A stretch of 64,000 nucleotides of DNA, taken from Gammaproteobacteria bacterium. Its GTDB lineage: Bacteria > Pseudomonadota > Gammaproteobacteria > UBA6429 > Thiohalophilaceae. The DNA lies in NCBI GenBank assembly GCA_029880855.1, contig JAOUNS010000010.1, forward strand, positions 1 through 64,000, written 5' to 3'. Below the pieces are notes generated by a model, which saw only the letters and a program-made list of their open reading frames with translations, was not told the origin of the DNA and ran no database searches. Positions within the stretch are counted from its first letter, which is position 1, and each line of letters starts with the position of its first letter. This document shows positions 46,801-55,000 of the stretch, piece by piece. The position numbers were made by a program, and so were the translations under genes.

Positions 46801-47114
46801 AATGGCTGCATGCCGCCAATACTACCCGTCGAGTACTTGATTCCAACCGGAATTGTAAATTGAGCAGTCGCGGTATCCAAAAGGGCCGGGAACTGGTGAA
46901 GACCACCACGGGTCGTCAGAACAGCTGGGGACTGGTCAACTATGTCGGCAATGCCCAGGAATGGGTTTATGGTAACGGTCGGAGACTGACTGCCATGGGT
47001 GGATCATTTTATGACAGCATGGAGTCATGTGATACATCGACGCGTAATCCACATTCCGGAAAACCTGACGATCACACCGGTTTTCGTATTCTCAGAGAAA
47101 TTAAAGACCGATAG
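43812..47114 (+). CDS. ppkA: PpkA-type Ser/Thr kinase with repeat-rich head and FGE-like sensor domain
   Basis: 1100 aa. Residues 1-355 are disordered, rich in Gln, Pro and Asn, with a 35-residue unit repeated three times and six copies of a TVMRG element. The kinase domain (about 357-635) has GVGGMG, the Lys of VAIKVL, HSDFKPGN near 489 (Asp and Lys kept, Arg of HRD replaced by Ser, so a non-RD kinase) and FDFGIARA. One membrane helix at about 638-658 leads to a periplasmic part with a charged coil (about 760-800) and a C-terminal formylglycine-generating-enzyme-like domain (about 917-1098: PFAIGKFEVSVGEMN, YRLPSDDEWLHAA, GNAQEWVYG, DDHTGFRI). This kinase-TM-FGE plan is known for PpkA proteins, where the outer domain probably senses envelope signals. 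Confidence 0.93.
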   Translation: MKRSDKDKKNLFGLTDDDDQEFDLTSRDRTIQYDPDKTQINATGGDSGYDLHNDKTQMNWQSPQNPAPGSNQPGRQTGQNPLYGDNVQDRGLDYPGYPNQDATVMRGQPTPQNPDATVMRGQPQNPANPQYGHPQNPNAGRGQPTPQNPDPTVMRGQPQNPANPQYGQPQNPNAGRGQPTPQNPDPTVMRGQPQNPANPQYGQPQNPNAGRGQPHPQHPNTGRMGGQPQNPDPTVMRGQQPPQQNPDATVMRGRPQQPVDQTRMQNQQPGMDPTRVNPEHGHASRPDATLIAPRKPGPPSRPAGPQTRTHHQQQNRPAGGQPMPLGQQPGMPPITAASIAPNQPGAQGGGNQPRILKGRFLLEQVLGVGGMGIVYKAKDRLKIEAKDRDPYVAIKVLSEEFKSHPESFIALQRESRKSQRMAHPNTVKVYDFDRDGDIVFMTMEYLEGKDLDKLLRQYSTTGLPPDDAWLIVEGICSALSHAHKENIVHSDFKPGNVFVTTTGIAKVFDFGIARAVANVDRNDGKAIDKTVFDAGSLGALTPAYASLEMLQGKTPDVRDDIYALGCVIYELFAGTHPFGKMPADEAFKKGLKPKRIDGITKRQWRAVEKSLAFKREDRIATVDELHKELTVKYKPSYVVGFAGVIIVALLAVIFFLSTSKGPEIDVNSIQFQTEFNIYKRNITALLDNPTFTLGWEDDVWVEVERVTKFLQNNENEWLVETRTKIYQLYINKIAEIMREENLSRAKILIENAYRYTDDTRMLDIEKRRLAEALKRAEELKQKQIAHQVKEQQQNKEKYSEFNKALSNVQETLKCAGRLDMRDFAIAIGKLREIDMGKYAKMEDQLVGELASCITEVGKRNPENATEARKSALRLFNSHPTLVRLKITARDACDISLAGLGSSGSRSICRDKVRGFGQGPAMVVIPGAGNIKPFAIGKFEVSVGEMNLFCKTSKMCNVITGVDSSYPVTNIDIKAAKEYLKWLSDKTGQKYRLPSDDEWLHAANTTRRVLDSNRNCKLSSRGIQKGRELVKTTTGRQNSWGLVNYVGNAQEWVYGNGRRLTAMGGSFYDSMESCDTSTRNPHSGKPDDHTGFRILREIKDR
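44166..44480 (+). repeat. 105-bp in-frame tandem repeat, about three copies
   Basis: Units begin at 44166, 44271 and 44376, each 105 bp (35 codons) and nearly identical; the third decays after about 44450. Each encodes a TVMRG-type element followed by Gln/Asn/Pro-rich spacer. Such direct repeats can gain or lose copies, so the number of putative phospho-sites in PpkA may differ between strains. Confidence 0.85.
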
Positions 47115-47538
47115 TGGTTTGCTGTTCAGAATTGGCAGACAGAAGACTCAGATGAGACAGGAGGGTTTTGTCTACAATCCGGCCGGGCCGGGTTGAAGAT
47201 TGATTTATGTAATATGTTGGCAATCCGATCAGGTGCGAGTGGTCCCGACACAAGCTGTCATGATAAAATCCGGCGCGGCGGGATGACTGCCGCAAAGGTC
47301 TTGCTTATATTTGTGGGCCGTATGACAGCCGTTGCACCAGGTGAAATTGCACAATTTTATAAAACCGGTGAAAATGTACGGAAAAAAGGGGCGGCCGGGA
47401 CGGAATATTGTCAACAGATGGCGACCCTGGCCGACATGGAGTTTCGGCAGGCAACTTAACGCCTTTCACTACAGGCTATACAAATGAGGCTGATGGTGAA
47501 GGAGTATTTCGCATCAAGAGTGATTTGAGAGGAAGAAC
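47115..47538. other. Gap between ppkA and the small gene before exbB
   Basis: 424 bases with no gene I can support. The frame at 47193-47459 opens with TTG, has no ribosome site and no recognisable protein pattern. A TATACA box at 47477-47482 could be a -10 element for the downstream genes, but no matching -35 is visible. I see no terminator after ppkA. Confidence 0.55.
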
Positions 47539-47769
47539 GTGAGTAATTTTTCCTATGCAGAACAGCTTCAAGGGTTGTCTGATGACTACTATAATTGCCG
47601 CATTGAACTGGATGAGTACCGGACTCGGCGAAAAATGCTGTTGGATGAACTGGACAGGGAAATAAATGGTGTAATTATCGAAGCGCCGGAGAGCAGCAGC
47701 GGGGAACGATTGCTGGATCGGGTGGTCGGGTTTATCAGAAAGTCTCATTCAGAAACCAGCTCCGATTAG
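47539..47769 (+). CDS. Small helical protein upstream of the ExbB/ExbD module
   Basis: 76 aa starting at GTG 47539, with GAGAGGAAG a few bases upstream, a clear ribosome site. The sequence is strongly helical and charged (DDYYNCRIELDEYRTRRKML, LDELDREING) with no signal peptide or membrane segment. I do not recognise it. It precedes the exbB-like gene by 66 AT-rich bases on the same strand and may be part of that module as a small cytoplasmic partner. Confidence 0.65.
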   Translation: MSNFSYAEQLQGLSDDYYNCRIELDEYRTRRKMLLDELDREINGVIIEAPESSSGERLLDRVVGFIRKSHSETSSD

Positions 47770-47835
47770 TAACAAAAACTTTACAAACGATATTATTGAA
47801 TAGTTTATATTTTAAAAGGTAATTGAGGTCAATTT

Positions 47836-48453
47836 ATGGACATTATCAAGTATTTTCAGACGGGTGGTTTTTTCATGTACCCGATTTTGTTCGTGCTGGC
47901 ATGCGGGATTGCTATCTCACTCGAACGTATTATTTTCCTGACTCGTACCCAGTCCAGAACCAACAAGGTCTGGTCACAACTGGTTCCCATGTTAAAAGCC
48001 AATGACTATGCCCGGGCTGTTAAATTGACCGAAACCGCCAAGACACCGTTGGCTACTATGCTGACCTATGGTTTTGCACGACACAGCGCTAACAAACGAC
48101 GGGAGATTATCGAAGCGGCCATGGAGGAGGGCATGATGGATGTGATGCCTGATCTGGAGCAACGCACCCACTATTTGGCAACACTGGCCAATATTGCCAC
48201 CCTGCTGGGACTGCTGGGCACCATTATTGGTCTGATCAGTGCGTTTGATGCTGTTGCCGGCGCCGACCCCGCGCAAAAAGCCGAACTGCTCTCCGGCAGT
48301 ATTTCTGTCGCCATGTATACCACCTCGTTTGGTCTGATTGCCGCAATTCCGCTGTTATTGGTTCACTCTTTTCTGGTCACCAAGACCGCCCGACTGGTGG
48401 ATACACTGGAAATGGCGGCGGTAAAAACACTGAATATTATGATCAGGGACTGA
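47836..48453 (+). CDS. MotA/TolQ/ExbB-family proton channel subunit
   Basis: 205 aa. Three membrane helices are visible: about 11-33 (FFMYPILFVLACGIAISLE), about 115-140 (LANIATLLGLLGTIIGLISA) and about 150-180 (SVAMYTTSFGLIAAIPLLLV). The sequence TLLGLLGTIIGLISAF and the Tyr-Thr-Thr-Ser-Phe-Gly motif are family hallmarks. With ExbD partners it forms a proton-driven motor. Immediate downstream neighbours are two ExbD-like genes and a TonB-like gene; the set of one ExbB plus two ExbD matches the composition of Myxococcus AglR, AglQ and AglS. TonB/Tol systems are alternatives. TGAGG lies upstream of the ATG. Confidence 0.93.
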   Translation: MDIIKYFQTGGFFMYPILFVLACGIAISLERIIFLTRTQSRTNKVWSQLVPMLKANDYARAVKLTETAKTPLATMLTYGFARHSANKRREIIEAAMEEGMMDVMPDLEQRTHYLATLANIATLLGLLGTIIGLISAFDAVAGADPAQKAELLSGSISVAMYTTSFGLIAAIPLLLVHSFLVTKTARLVDTLEMAAVKTLNIMIRD

Positions 48454-48474
48454 TTACAAGAGTAATTTGATTAA

Positions 48475-49014
48475 ATGAAGAAATTTGCAAAAAGAAGACT
48501 CCATGATGTGGAGGAGTTAAACATCACGGCATTCATGAACCTGATGGTGATTTTGGTGCCGTTCCTGCTGATTACAGCGGTCTTCTCCCGTATGACCATT
48601 CTTGAGTTGAATCTGCCACCGGCCAATGCCAAACCGGCGGAGGTCAAGGAAGAAAAATTCAGCCTGGAAGTGGTGCTGCGGGAAAACAGCTTTGATGTTT
48701 ACACAACGACTATCACGCCCAAAGATACGGTCAGCGTGCTGGTGAAGAAGTTTGAAAGAAATAAACTATATACAGACTGGAAAGCGTTTTCTGATTTGAT
48801 GGTACAAATCAAGGCCCGTTTGCCTGCAGAAGACAGTATCACGTTATTACTGGAACCGGGGATTGATTATAAAACGCTTATTCAGGTAATGGATCGGGTA
48901 CGCAGCGCCGATATTCTCAATGTTGTCACTGTCGAGACCCATGAGTTATTTCCAAATATATCCATTGGTGATGCACCTGAATTGGTCAGTGGTGAAGCAG
49001 GGAAGGCGAAGTAG
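48475..49014 (+). CDS. ExbD/TolR-like protein with Asn at the proton-carrier position
   Basis: 179 aa. One N-terminal membrane helix (about 17-38, NITAFMNLMVILVPFLLITA) and a periplasmic domain (about 45-165). The membrane Asp that carries protons in ExbD (Asp25 in E. coli) aligns with Asn22 here; the codon at 48538-48540 is AAC. The second ExbD-like protein encoded next to it keeps the Asp. This suggests a hetero-oligomeric pair in which only one subunit is protonatable. It starts 21 bases after the exbB stop and ends 2 bases before the next gene. Confidence 0.9.
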   Translation: MKKFAKRRLHDVEELNITAFMNLMVILVPFLLITAVFSRMTILELNLPPANAKPAEVKEEKFSLEVVLRENSFDVYTTTITPKDTVSVLVKKFERNKLYTDWKAFSDLMVQIKARLPAEDSITLLLEPGIDYKTLIQVMDRVRSADILNVVTVETHELFPNISIGDAPELVSGEAGKAK

Positions 49015-49016
49015 TT

Positions 49017-49529
49017 ATGAAAATGTCACACCGAGCGAAACGCATGGAGCGTTTCCAGAAACGCAGTAAGGGAGCAGGTTTGAATCTGGTCTCTCTGATG
49101 GATATTTTTACGATTCTGGTTTTTTTCCTGTTGGTCAGTTCATCCAATGTACAACAGTTGCCCAGCAGTAAAACCATCAAATTGCCCACCTCAACTGCCG
49201 AAAACCAGCCCAAAGAGACTATTGTGATTGCCATCTCAAATACGGCGATCATTGTCCAGGGGGTCAAGGTGGCGGATATCAATACCGTGCTGGCCGGCAA
49301 GGAAACGATCATTCCGGAACTGGAAAAGGAGCTGAAGTTTCAGGCGGGTAAATTACCTCCGTTAGAAGCGGTTGATCCGGCCGTACCACCACCCGGCAGG
49401 GCAGTAACCATCATGGGTGATGAAAACCTGCCTTACGACCTGTTGAAGAAGGTACTGGCGACCTGCCAGCAGGCAAACTATACCAATATCGCTTTTGCCG
49501 CGAATCAGAAGGCCAAGGGTAAGGTGTAA
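49017..49529 (+). CDS. ExbD/TolR-like protein, proton-carrier Asp present
   Basis: 170 aa. The membrane helix at about 22-42 (LNLVSLMDIFTILVFFLLVS) contains Asp29 at the ExbD proton-carrier position. The periplasmic domain follows (about 50-168), ending in DLLKKVLATCQQANYTNIAF, as expected for ExbD/TolR. The start is 2 bases after the first exbD-like stop, and its stop overlaps the ATG of the TonB-like gene by one base. Expected to form the stator or rotor core with the ExbB-like protein. Confidence 0.92.
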   Translation: MKMSHRAKRMERFQKRSKGAGLNLVSLMDIFTILVFFLLVSSSNVQQLPSSKTIKLPTSTAENQPKETIVIAISNTAIIVQGVKVADINTVLAGKETIIPELEKELKFQAGKLPPLEAVDPAVPPPGRAVTIMGDENLPYDLLKKVLATCQQANYTNIAFAANQKAKGKV

Positions 49530-50446
49530 TGAGTACGTTGTCCTATGATTATTTGGCCCTGGACTGGAGCCCCGTCAGTAAACGTGATCACACGTTTAAT
49601 CTGATAGCAATCGTTGTAATTTCAACCATGATGGCCCTTGGGCTGATTTTCTCCAGTATTGATGTGCCCAAACCGGAGCGCACGGCCCGTACTGTGGTGC
49701 CGCCGCGTGTTGCTACCTTCCTGGCGAACAAACCCAAACCAAAGCCCAAGCCCAAACCCATTGAAAAGCCCAAGCCGCCGCCACCCAAACCGCGAGTTGT
49801 CAGGGAAAAACCAGCGGACAGGCCCAAGCTGACAACTGCGCAGCAGAAAATTCAGGATAAAATCAAGACCAAGATGAACCGACAGTTCGCCATGCTTGAG
49901 GACCTGATGAATACCAATGCCTCTGATGTGGTCGGTGCCAAGATCAAGAATACGCGTCCGTCCGCCACACAGGCGGCCAAGGCGGATACCAATGCCCTGA
50001 CCAGCAATACCACTGCCGGCAGTGGTGGTGTGAGCGCGGACAAGTATGTCACCAATGTGGAGGGGACAAATCTGGCCCAGGGACCGCGCACTGTCGTGTC
50101 ATCTGACGTGATAACCGGTTCCGGTCCGAAAGGAAAACAGAACCGTGCCGGCTCCGAGTTCCGTCGTGAAGATGAAGTGGCCTTGACCATGGAACGATAC
50201 AAGAGCAGGCTGAATGATGCATTCAGGCGTGCCGCACGCCGCGACCCGGGTTTGAAGGGACGGATTGTCTTCCTGATCACTATTTCACCCTCGGGTGAAG
50301 TGACCAAGGTGACGATCAAGTCCAGCGAATTGAATAATCCTGCACTGGAAGCAAATTTGGTGGCCCGGATAAAGACCTTCAAATTTACCGCCGGATCGGT
50401 CAAGGAAGTGACTGTGACCTATCCGATTGAATTTGTGACATCTTGA
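49529..50446 (+). CDS. TonB-like protein with AgmX/PglI-type C-terminal domain
   Basis: 305 aa. One membrane helix near 22-43 (FNLIAIVVISTMMALGLIFS) is followed by a rigid Pro/Lys stretch (about 69-90), a coil (TAQQKIQDKIKTKMNRQFAM), a Gly/Ser/Thr linker and a C-terminal TonB-like domain (about 215-303: YKSRLNDAFRRAARRDPGLK, IVFLITISPSGEVTKVTIKS, then ARIKTFKFTAG). This C-terminus is of the AgmX/PglI type, named from Myxococcus gliding proteins, and is more widespread than gliding itself. It should carry force from the ExbB/ExbD motor across the periplasm. A strong terminator follows. Confidence 0.87.
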   Translation: MSTLSYDYLALDWSPVSKRDHTFNLIAIVVISTMMALGLIFSSIDVPKPERTARTVVPPRVATFLANKPKPKPKPKPIEKPKPPPPKPRVVREKPADRPKLTTAQQKIQDKIKTKMNRQFAMLEDLMNTNASDVVGAKIKNTRPSATQAAKADTNALTSNTTAGSGGVSADKYVTNVEGTNLAQGPRTVVSSDVITGSGPKGKQNRAGSEFRREDEVALTMERYKSRLNDAFRRAARRDPGLKGRIVFLITISPSGEVTKVTIKSSELNNPALEANLVARIKTFKFTAGSVKEVTVTYPIEFVTS

Positions 50447-50450
50447 TAAG

Positions 50451-50490
50451 GAAACAAATATCCGATATTTTTTATCGGGTATTTGTTTTC
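50451..50490 (+). terminator. Terminator after the ExbB/ExbD/TonB-like operon
   Basis: Arms 50454-50467 and 50473-50486 form a 14-bp stem with one G-U pair and a 5-base T loop, followed by TTTTC. A-rich sequence lies on the other side, so it may act in both directions. It begins a few bases after the TonB-like stop. Confidence 0.8.
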
Positions 50491-50650
50491 ATATACAGCT
50501 GCAGACACAATCGAAAACAGGTGTAACATTCCGCCATAGTTGCCGGTGGAGGTTTTTATTCACTCCGGATCACCAATATGTTAAATTTGTCGGATCATTT
50601 CCAGATTATTTTGAGCGTTTTACCGACACTCAGGACGCAAGATTTAAGCA

Positions 50651-50656
50651 TATAAT
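50651..50656 (+). promoter_or_regulatory. Perfect -10 box (TATAAT) upstream of the ExeA-FHA gene
   Basis: TATAAT lies 56 bases before the ATG at 50713, downstream of the terminator of the previous operon, where a new promoter is expected. No good -35 box is seen at 16-18 bp, so an activator or another sigma factor may be needed. Confidence 0.3.
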
Positions 50657-50712
50657 ATTTATGTCCAGGGAAGATGACGGATTATTAGCAGCGGTGATGT
50701 AAGGACAGGACT

Positions 50713-51972
50713 ATGTATCTCGAACACTACGGATTGAAGGACTTCCCGTTTGGGCTCGCATCAGACCCGAAATTTCTTTATCTGAGCAAGGCCCATGCCC
50801 GCGTCAAGGCGCAGATCGAGTATGCACTCTATATTCAGGACAGTCTGGTTGTCTTTACCGGTGAGATTGGTTCCGGAAAAACCACTCTGTTACAGGATGC
50901 CCTGAATAATTTCGGGCATAACATGGTGGTTGCCAAACTGCACCAGACCCAGATCAATGAAGTTGAGTTCCTGCAATTACTCCTGGTTGAATTCGGTTTT
51001 CAGCTTTTTGATGCCGCCAAGGTGGAACTGCTGGAAAAAATCTCCTCCTTCCTAAAGCAGCAATATAAACAGGGCAAGAAGGTTGTCCTCATTGTTGATG
51101 AGGCCCAAAACCTGAGCAAGAAGGTTTTGGAGGAAATTCGACTTTTATCCGATTTACAGAACGGTAACAGCAAACTGATGACCGTTATCATTGTCGGTCA
51201 GCCGGAATTGAATGAATTACTGGATGCGCCGGGAATGGAGCAGATGGTACAGCGCATCCGGCTGCGTTTTCATATTAATGCACTGACCGAAGAAGAGATC
51301 ACAGAATATATCCGCCACCGTCTCAGTGTCGCCAATGCACCGAATGTGGAGATGTTTGAGCCTGAAACGGTCCCTATGATATATGTCTATACCGGCGGGC
51401 GTCCCCGTTTGATGAATATTCTGTGTGACTATGCCCTGATGTGCGGTGCAATTGAGGAAGTTCAGTCGATTACAACAGACATCATTCAGCAGGCGGTAGA
51501 GGAACTGAACTGGGAGCCCTACGAACAACGTTTCAGTCGTCGTGCATCCGGCAGAACGTTAAATGTACCCAGTGACACATCGACTGATGATATCGCCAGA
51601 CTGGTGGTCAGCAAGGACGGAAGGTTCGTTGCCGAGTTCAAGCTGAACAAGGAGTATTTTTCCATAGGGCGCAAGCCGGACAATGATTTCATGATTGACG
51701 ATAAAAAAGTCAGTCGTTATCACGCCCAGATTGTGACAAACAATGGCATATCACATCTGCGCGACCTGGACAGTACCAACGGTACCTTCATTGGCACAGA
51801 GCCGGTTGAGTCACAACCACTGCTTGATGGCGAGGTGTTTACCATCGCTGATGTTTCTTTCCAGTATCTTAAATCACCTGATCTGGAAGACACCAGCGAA
51901 GAGGAGTATGGCAAGATCCTCGAATACCGCAATCCCAATGCAGGAAAACCCTCCCGAAGAAATAAATCCTGA
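50713..51972 (+). CDS. ExeA/GspA-like AAA ATPase fused to an FHA domain
   Basis: 419 aa. The N-terminus YLEHYGLKDFPFGLASDPKF is the ExeA-family start. Walker A GEIGSGKTT lies near residue 50, Walker B VVLIVDEAQN near 116, and the sensor region VIIVGQPELNELL near 160. Residues about 300-390 form an FHA domain (YFSIGRKPDNDFMIDDKKVS, RYHAQI, DSTNGTF). The peptidoglycan-binding domain and membrane helix of classical ExeA are absent, so this is a cytoplasmic ATPase steered by phosphothreonine binding. AAGGA lies 7 bases before the ATG. The RND permease gene follows after 77 bases. Its phospho-partner may come from one of the two kinases in the window. Confidence 0.88.
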   Translation: MYLEHYGLKDFPFGLASDPKFLYLSKAHARVKAQIEYALYIQDSLVVFTGEIGSGKTTLLQDALNNFGHNMVVAKLHQTQINEVEFLQLLLVEFGFQLFDAAKVELLEKISSFLKQQYKQGKKVVLIVDEAQNLSKKVLEEIRLLSDLQNGNSKLMTVIIVGQPELNELLDAPGMEQMVQRIRLRFHINALTEEEITEYIRHRLSVANAPNVEMFEPETVPMIYVYTGGRPRLMNILCDYALMCGAIEEVQSITTDIIQQAVEELNWEPYEQRFSRRASGRTLNVPSDTSTDDIARLVVSKDGRFVAEFKLNKEYFSIGRKPDNDFMIDDKKVSRYHAQIVTNNGISHLRDLDSTNGTFIGTEPVESQPLLDGEVFTIADVSFQYLKSPDLEDTSEEEYGKILEYRNPNAGKPSRRNKS

Positions 51973-52049
51973 ACTATACCGGTACTTGGCTTTTAATGCC
52001 CGGCAAGACCATTCTATAATGATCTTTTGGCGGTGATGTCAGCGTACAT

Positions 52050-55000
52050 ATGAGTTCAATTATCAGCTATCTTATCGACAGACCTCTTGTCGTCAATCTT
52101 GTTTCGATATTTGTCCTGTTTCTGGGAATTTTTACTGCGGTTAAAATCAATCGCGAAGCCTTTCCAAATGTTAATCTGGATCAGGTGCGTATAGCCTTTC
52201 AATATCCGGGGGCATCTCCGGAAGAGATTGAGAGTCTCATCATCAGCCCTATTGAACAGGAACTGAAAAGCCTGGACGGGATTGACAAGCTTTCCTCCAC
52301 CGCCTTTCCAGGTTCCGGCAAGCTGGATCTGGAACTGGACCCCAATGCACCCAATCGGGACAGGATTGCCGGCGAGGTGCAGCTGGCGGTTGACAGGGCA
52401 CAATTACCCCAGGATTTGTTGCGGGAACCTGTTGTTCTCGAAATTGACGGACGCATGTTTCCGGTGATTGAGCTGGCCATCTCCGCACCACGCAGCGAAG
52501 TGGAATTAAAGCGGGTTGTCGATAAAATCAAGGATGACTTGCTGACGATCCGCGGGGTGGCTCAGATCCAGATCCAGGGCGCACGCCGGGAAGAGCTCAG
52601 AGTGATTGTTGACCCGCGCAAACTGGCCAAACATGATCTGGCCATTAAAGACGTGATTAACCTGTTATCGTCCTGGAACATTAATGCTCCCGGCGGCGAC
52701 TTGGACACCAGAACCGGGCAAAAGACGATCCGGATCGTTGGTGAATTCAGAAACCCAAAAGATGTGGCTGAACTCAGCTTTTTTACCAATGAGCTGGGTA
52801 CAGATGTTAAATTGGGGGATGTGGCCGAAGTGGTTGAGGCGCTGGAAAAGCCGACCATCTATTTTGATATGAAAGGTATACCGGCCCTCAACCTGATCGT
52901 GTTGAAAAAGTCAGGCGCGGATATTATCTCGGTTGTTGATAATGTCAGGGATTATATCAAAGACATCCCACAGCGGTACGGCAACGATATTGAAATCAGT
53001 CCTTTTCAGGACAAATCGCGCTTTACCAAGATGCGACTTGGTGTTCTGACCAATAACGGTATCGTGGGAATTTGTCTGGTGCTGATCACCCTCGCGTTGT
53101 ATTTGCGACCCTCGGTGGCACTGACCACTACGTTGAGTTTACCTATTGTATTTTTCGTTGGACTATACGTACTCTTTTTATTCGGCATCAGTCTGAATCT
53201 CGTGTCAATGTTGGGCTTTATTATGGTGCTCGGCATGTTGGTGGATGATGCCATCATCATTGGTGAAAATATTACCTATCATCTGGAAAATGGTGTGCCC
53301 TCGCGTACAGCGGCCATCCAGGGTGCTCAGGAACTCATTGGTCCGGTTACCACCACCATATTAACGACAATTGTTGCATTTGTGCCGCTGCTGTTTATGT
53401 CCGGCATGATTGGCAAATTTATTGTTTCAATACCGGCTGTGGTGATTACACTCTTGCTGTTTTCCTGGCTGGAGTCTTTCATGATTCTGCCAAGCCATAT
53501 CCGGCATTTTACTGTCACAGGTAATAAACCGATTGAACGGTCGTGGATAATTTTTATTGAAGAGCTTTACCAGAAGATACTCAAACTGGCTTTGCGCCAT
53601 TGCCTGCTGACAGTCTTCCTTTCATTCGCGGTTCTGTTCGGCAGTGTGGTTGTGGCAGTGAAAGGACTTTCATTCCAGCTGTTTCCCGCAGTGGGAGTGG
53701 AACAATATTTTGTTCGTGTCACCGCGCCGCCCGGCACCAGCCTGAAGAGTATGCGCAAGACAATGCTGGAGATTGATCGGGAGATCAGGTCCCGTACCCG
53801 AAAAGAATATCTGGAAACCAGCTTGATCACCACGGGTGAGATCGCCAGAAACCCGGGTGATCCACTCACACAACGTGGCAGTCGCTTCGGGCAGATCAGT
53901 TTTGTGTACATACCTGCAGTTGCCAGAGAAAAACATGATGCGCTGAACGATATGGCATTAATGCAAAAAGAAATTCCACTGCTGTTTCCGACTCTGGAAT
54001 TTGCGTTTGCCGAGATCAAGCCGGGTCCGCCAACCGGACAACCGCTGGAGGTTGAGATTACCGGCAGTGATACACAGGCCAATGAAAAGGCGGCAAATCA
54101 GCTGGTCGCATTTCTGAAAAAAGTAGACGGCGTGACGAACGTCGAGACAGGGATACAACCCGGTGATGATGAATTGCATGTGGTGGTCAATCGTAAAATG
54201 GCTGCATTTGTCGGTGTGGATTTGAAGACCATTGCGACACATATTCGTGCCTCAGTAGACGGCTTGCGGGTCAGTACGATTCGGCGGGGTACAGAAGAAG
54301 TGGATGTGACAATCCGTTATCCCGGGAATATTGATGATCCCGCCAAACTGCTGGAAATGGTCAAGGTGCCCAACAAAGGGGGATACCAGACCCCCTTGTC
54401 ACAACTGGCGAAACTGGAAAACACCAGTGGTTTTACCATCATTCGGCACATCGGTGGTTTCCGTGTGGTGAACGTTTCCGCCAATATTGATACGAAGAAA
54501 ATTACCAGCATGAAGCTGAACAAATATGTCGCGGCTCATGAAGCTGAGTGGCTTGGTGATCTGGCCGGTCGGGTAGGGGTGAATTATGGCGGCGAGAATG
54601 AAAAAAATCAGGAGTCTTTCGCCGACCTGCTGAGTGCGTTTGCCTTTGCTCTGGTGGCAATCTTCTTTATTCTGGCCATTCAGTTTAATAACCTGTCCTA
54701 TCCTTTGGCTGTGATGCTGGCAATCCCGTTCGGCATAGTCGGTATTATTATCAGTTTCCTGTTGCATGATACTTTCTGGAAACCCATGCCATTGTCCTTT
54801 TTCTCTACCATGGGGATGGTGGCGTTAACCGGCGTCGTGGTGAACAGTTCACTGGTCTTGCTGGTATTTGTGCAACGTCAATTGCAGGAAGGTGTGGAGA
54901 TTACAACAGCCATTCTTGCAGCCGGTAAACGTCGTTTACGCGCGGTTATCCTCACTGCCAGTACCACTGTGGTCGGCCTGTTGCCGACAGCCTATGGCTG

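Noticed and set aside
47193-47459. 88-aa plus-strand frame between ppkA and the 76-aa gene
   Set aside because: It starts with TTG, has no ribosome site, no recognisable pattern, and composition unlike its neighbours.
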